From Streptomyces sp. NBC_01267 (GTDB lineage Bacteria; Actinomycetota; Actinomycetes; Streptomycetales; Streptomycetaceae): 64,000 bases of DNA. Position 1 is the first letter of the stretch. Each line of letters starts with the position of its first letter. The notes below the pieces were generated by a model that was not told the origin of the DNA, searched no databases, and was given only the letters and a program-made list of their open reading frames with translations. The stretch lies in assembly GCF_036241575.1 (NCBI RefSeq), contig NZ_CP108455.1, positions 4,901,501-4,965,500 on the forward strand, written 5' to 3'. Positions 60,566-64,000 of this stretch are shown here, piece by piece. Both the position numbers and the translations under genes were made by a program.

Positions 60566-62143
60566 TCAGTCCGCGAGTGCGCCGTACCCGGAGCCGAGCC
60601 GGTACTCGCCGGGGCCCGGTACGGTCAGCCGCGTCCACTCCCCGTGCTCACGCACCGAGGCGCCGCCGCTCGACCGCAGCCAGGGCGAGTACGCGATCCG
60701 TACGGTGACCGATCCCGCCCGGGGCATCCGCACCACCAGTTCCGCGTCGTCACCCCGGACGACCGTGCCGGGCGCCTCCACCAGCGGAGTCGCGCCGTCC
60801 ACCCGGTAGATCCGCCAGTGGGCGTCCCGCCAGACGGGCTTCAGCCAGTGCGGCTCCGACCGTACGAGGGCGGCCTCGCCCTCCGCCGGGCCGTCGGGGC
60901 GCCCGTCGTGCAGGACGACGTACCCGACGGCGAACCGGTCCAGCCAGGCCCGGTAGGTGGTGGCGTCGAGCGTCCCGTCGTAGAAGAGCCGCCCGCGCTC
61001 GACGTCGAGCTGCCGGTTCCAGCCGCGGGCCGTGTTCACGTACGGGGCCAGCACCGCCGCCTCGCGGTGGTTGCGCGCGGGCACCACCTCGACCCGGGTG
61101 CGGTCGGCGTGCAGCCGCTGGAGCTCCCGGACGACTCCGCCCGTGTCGGCGGCCCACGCGGGGACCGCGTCGGAGACCCGCAGGTCGTCCAGGGTCTTGT
61201 CGACGAGCCAGTAGCAGTTGAGACCGAGCGCGGCGACCAGCACGAGACGCCGTACGGCGCGGTGTTCGGCGAGTACCGCGACCAGCAGGACCACGGGTCC
61301 CACCAGCCCGACGAGCCGCTCGACGTTCGTGCCGATGGGAGAGGGGATGAGATAGGTGAGGACCACCCCGACGCCGTACACCAACGCGGCGTACCGGGTC
61401 AGACGGCACCGCGCGGCGGCCACCAGCGCGGCGCAGGCGGCCAGCGGCATCCACAACTTGCCCACGGCCATGGGCTGTTCGCCCTGGAACGGGAAGAGCA
61501 GGGTCGTCGCCCCGACCACCAGGAACGGCGGCAGCGCCAGCCGCAGCCCCTTCCGCCACTGCCGGTCCAGCAGATGGGCGCCCGCGACCACCACCAGGAA
61601 CAGCCCCGCGACCGGGCTGGCCATCGTCGCGAGCGCGGCGCACACCGGCGCACGGACCGGACGCTCCAGCCACAGCACGGCGAGCAGCCCGACGGCCACG
61701 CCCACCGCGAAGGTCGTACGCCCGGACGCGACGTTGCACCAGAGGGCGAGCGCGCCGAGCACCGCGGGCGCGAGTGACCACCGCACCCCGGTGCGCGCGA
61801 CGAGACACGACAGCACCCAGGTCCCGCCGAGCCCGGCCAGCACGGACACCGTCCGGGTGCCGAACCAGGCCATGAGGTACGGCGTCAGCAGGCTGTAGTT
61901 GGCGGTGTGCGCCCCGCCGTACCAGAACAGGTTGTACGCCGAACCAGGATGCCGGGAGGCGAACCCGGCCCAGGCGAGCTGGGCGGCCAGATCCCCGCCG
62001 CCGGTGGCCAGTACGGCCGCCCACAGCACGTACAGCGGGAGGACGCAGCCGGTGGCCACGGCCGGTACGAACCACCAGGCGGTGGTCGCCGCCGACCGTG
62101 CGGTTCCCTCGGCGCGCGGCCGGACGCTCTCACTGATCCCCAC
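60566..62143 (-). CDS. polytopic membrane protein, possible GT-C glycosyltransferase
   Basis: A 525-residue protein with about ten membrane helices in the first 330 residues and a C-terminal outer domain (about 330-525) ending in a beta-rich part. The first loop WAGFASRHPGSAYNLFWYGGAHTANYS (from about residue 58) is typical of GT-C-like transferases, although no DxD/DE motif is certain. Actinobacterial members could transfer sugars from polyprenyl phosphates. No close assignment was made. Confidence 0.65.
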   Translation of the reverse strand: MGISESVRPRAEGTARSAATTAWWFVPAVATGCVLPLYVLWAAVLATGGGDLAAQLAWAGFASRHPGSAYNLFWYGGAHTANYSLLTPYLMAWFGTRTVSVLAGLGGTWVLSCLVARTGVRWSLAPAVLGALALWCNVASGRTTFAVGVAVGLLAVLWLERPVRAPVCAALATMASPVAGLFLVVVAGAHLLDRQWRKGLRLALPPFLVVGATTLLFPFQGEQPMAVGKLWMPLAACAALVAAARCRLTRYAALVYGVGVVLTYLIPSPIGTNVERLVGLVGPVVLLVAVLAEHRAVRRLVLVAALGLNCYWLVDKTLDDLRVSDAVPAWAADTGGVVRELQRLHADRTRVEVVPARNHREAAVLAPYVNTARGWNRQLDVERGRLFYDGTLDATTYRAWLDRFAVGYVVLHDGRPDGPAEGEAALVRSEPHWLKPVWRDAHWRIYRVDGATPLVEAPGTVVRGDDAELVVRMPRAGSVTVRIAYSPWLRSSGGASVREHGEWTRLTVPGPGEYRLGSGYGALAD

Positions 62144-62180
62144 GGGGAAACCCTAACGGCCTCCCCTTGCGCTCCCGCGC

Positions 62181-62232
62181 GACGGGCGACGGGCGACGGG
62201 CGACGTGCAATGGGCGACGGGCGACGGGCGAA
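62181..62232. repeat. 7-bp tandem repeat (GACGGGC)
   Basis: About seven imperfect heptamers lie between the membrane protein gene and the second L,D-transpeptidase gene. Low information content. Confidence 0.65.
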
Positions 62233-62276
62233 CAGCCCGCGGCTGCCGCCCGTCGCATGGGAATCACCCGCGGGAG

Positions 62277-63581
62277 TCACTCCGCGGCTGCGGCGCTCCC
62301 CGCCGTCCAGGCCGACCAGCTCATGTTCCAGCCGTTCAGGCCGTTGTCCGGGGAGACCTTGCCGCCACCGGTCGAGTTCTTGACGATCACGACGTCGCCG
62401 ACCAGCGAATTGCTGTAGAACCACCCGGCCGGGGTGGAGGTGTTCGTGCCGCCCTGGGCGTCGTGCATCCCGATGCAGCCGTGGCTGGTGGCCGCGGAGC
62501 CGAAAGTACCCGTCGACGCCCAGTAGTTGCCGTGGATGAACGTGCCCGAGTTGGTCAGCCGCTGGGCGTGCGGGACGTCGGGGATGTTGTACTCGTCGCC
62601 GAGCCCGACCGTCGTGCTGTCCATCTTGGTCTGCTGGAACTGCTCCGAGATCACCATCGTGCCGTTGTACGTGCCGTGGCCCGAGGAGCCGGTGGAGACC
62701 GGGATGGTCTTGGACGGGCTCCCGGCCCGTTCCACGGTCATCATCTGCTTCGCCGCGTCCACGGTGGAGATCTGCGAACGGCCGACGGTGAAGGAGAAGG
62801 TCCGGTCCTGGACCCCGTACACACCGGGGGAGACCTCGACGCCGTCCAGGTTCAGGGCCACCCGCACCGTGGTACCGGGCTTCCAGTAGCTCTGCGGACG
62901 GAAGTCGATCCGCTGATCGCCGAACCAGTGCCCGACGGCCAGCTGGTCGTTGCTGGAGGTGATGGCGACGGCGGATTCGACGGCCTTCTTGTTCTTCACG
63001 GGCTTGTCGAGCTTGAAGGAGACCTCCATCCCGACCCCGACCGTGGTGTGGTCGTCCGGCGTGTAGAAGGCGATCACCGAGTCGGCCTGGGACACGGTGG
63101 TGAAGTGCGAGGTCTTGGTCTCGGTCTTGCCGCTCTTGTCCTTCGCCTGGGCGACGAGGACGTACGGCGTCCCACGGGTCAGTTCGTGGCCGGCCTTCCA
63201 GGACGTCTGCGCGGCGGACATCTTGCCGGGCATGGCCTTGCCGCTGCTCTCGTTGGTCAGGGTGACCGAGGTCAGAGCACCTTCGGCCACGGCCGCCGTG
63301 ACCGCGCCGACGCTGACTCCGACGTGCATGGCGCCGTCCTTCGGAGTGATGACGAGCTGCGCGCGGGGCGCGCTGCTGGGCAGCGCCGACTTCGTACTGC
63401 CCCCGCCGCCGCCCGCGCCGCCCGAACCGCCGGAACAGGCGGCGAGCGCCAGTACTCCGGCAGTGACCAGGGCCAGCGGGGCGGCCAGACGGCTCCGGCG
63501 GTACCAGGCGCTCCGGGGGTTTCGCGAACTCGGTGAGCGCCGCGAGCCCCGAGGGCTCCGATGACGGCTGATGGATATCAA
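62277..63581 (-). CDS. second L,D-transpeptidase lipoprotein
   Basis: A 434-residue paralogue of the enzyme at 55.2-56.4 kb: basic N terminus, lipobox LAAC, Gly-rich linker, two Ig-like domains, and YkuD domain with SGTFIHGNYW and SHGCIGM. The TTG at 63581 was chosen because GGAGG lies eight bases upstream; other frames upstream lack an RBS. The Ig-like part is only partly similar to the first copy, which suggests an old duplication. Forms 3-3 cross-links or attaches wall proteins. Confidence 0.9.
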   Translation of the reverse strand: MISISRHRSPRGSRRSPSSRNPRSAWYRRSRLAAPLALVTAGVLALAACSGGSGGAGGGGGSTKSALPSSAPRAQLVITPKDGAMHVGVSVGAVTAAVAEGALTSVTLTNESSGKAMPGKMSAAQTSWKAGHELTRGTPYVLVAQAKDKSGKTETKTSHFTTVSQADSVIAFYTPDDHTTVGVGMEVSFKLDKPVKNKKAVESAVAITSSNDQLAVGHWFGDQRIDFRPQSYWKPGTTVRVALNLDGVEVSPGVYGVQDRTFSFTVGRSQISTVDAAKQMMTVERAGSPSKTIPVSTGSSGHGTYNGTMVISEQFQQTKMDSTTVGLGDEYNIPDVPHAQRLTNSGTFIHGNYWASTGTFGSAATSHGCIGMHDAQGGTNTSTPAGWFYSNSLVGDVVIVKNSTGGGKVSPDNGLNGWNMSWSAWTAGSAAAAE

Positions 63582-63742
63582 GGCTTCCGCCTCCACTGCA
63601 CGAGGAAGGGCCGGGTGGATTGCCCGACCTTGTGACGACAAGTCCTTTCTGCAGTGTGCAACAGCGAACCCGGACCGACACCTCCGGATCCGCTGTCCTC
63701 GTCCTCGTCAGATCTCTGCCGGACGCCCGTCCGTGAGGCCGT

Positions 63743-64000
<258 letters not shown>

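Overview
The window is high-GC actinobacterial chromosome and almost certainly Streptomyces. The gene order at both ends matches, from memory, the S. coelicolor block running from adenosine deaminase through afsQ1/afsQ2/sigQ, deoC, a sugar-phosphate mutase, purine nucleoside phosphorylase, the acyl-CoA carboxylase genes, cya and hutH. GC-rich third codon positions, GTG/TTG starts, TTA codons in two accessory regulators and several probable leaderless promoters agree with this. No rRNA, tRNA, CRISPR array or replication origin was seen.

Layout. (1) 1-15.9 kb, core: a LysR regulator, an alpha/beta hydrolase-fold protein without its serine, adenosine deaminase, small secreted proteins, PspC and VanZ membrane proteins, the afsQ1-afsQ2-lipoprotein operon divergent from sigQ, a uridine-kinase-like P-loop protein, the deoC/aldehyde dehydrogenase operon, a PH-domain membrane protein, an ECF sigma factor with a probable anti-sigma partner, and a secreted repeat protein. 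(2) 15.9-35.9 kb, accessory: VOC proteins, a Tat-exported protein, an unusual phytoene/squalene-synthase-like plus cis-prenyltransferase fusion, a deacetylase, a two-component system, a diiron-oxidase-like protein next to an EF-hand protein, XRE/DUF397 modules, and several decayed IS5-type transposases with truncated genes around them. (3) 35.9-64 kb, core again: phosphosugar mutase, purine nucleoside phosphorylase, a quinone-reductase-like flavoprotein, a DeoR regulator, acyl-CoA carboxylase alpha, epsilon and beta subunits with biotin ligase, Maf, adenylate cyclase, enoyl-CoA hydratase, a GGDEF protein, histidine ammonia-lyase, two L,D-transpeptidases, an ABC exporter, an alcohol dehydrogenase, a polytopic membrane protein and a CsoR/CstR-type repressor.

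How the genes fit together. Adenosine deaminase, purine nucleoside phosphorylase, the phosphosugar mutase, deoxyribose-phosphate aldolase and aldehyde dehydrogenase form a route from (deoxy)adenosine to hypoxanthine plus pentose phosphate, glyceraldehyde-3-phosphate, acetaldehyde and acetate. An identical 12-bp palindrome, CTACGCGCGTAG, sits in the promoters of add, deoC and the phosphorylase gene although these are up to 36 kb apart, which argues for one nucleoside-responsive repressor. A second cluster (accA2, accE, pccB, birA) makes and biotinylates an acyl-CoA carboxylase.

The most unusual single gene is the prenyltransferase fusion at 17.6-19.2 kb. It joins two catalytically complete-looking terpenoid enzymes in one chain and has no recognisable terpene cluster around it.
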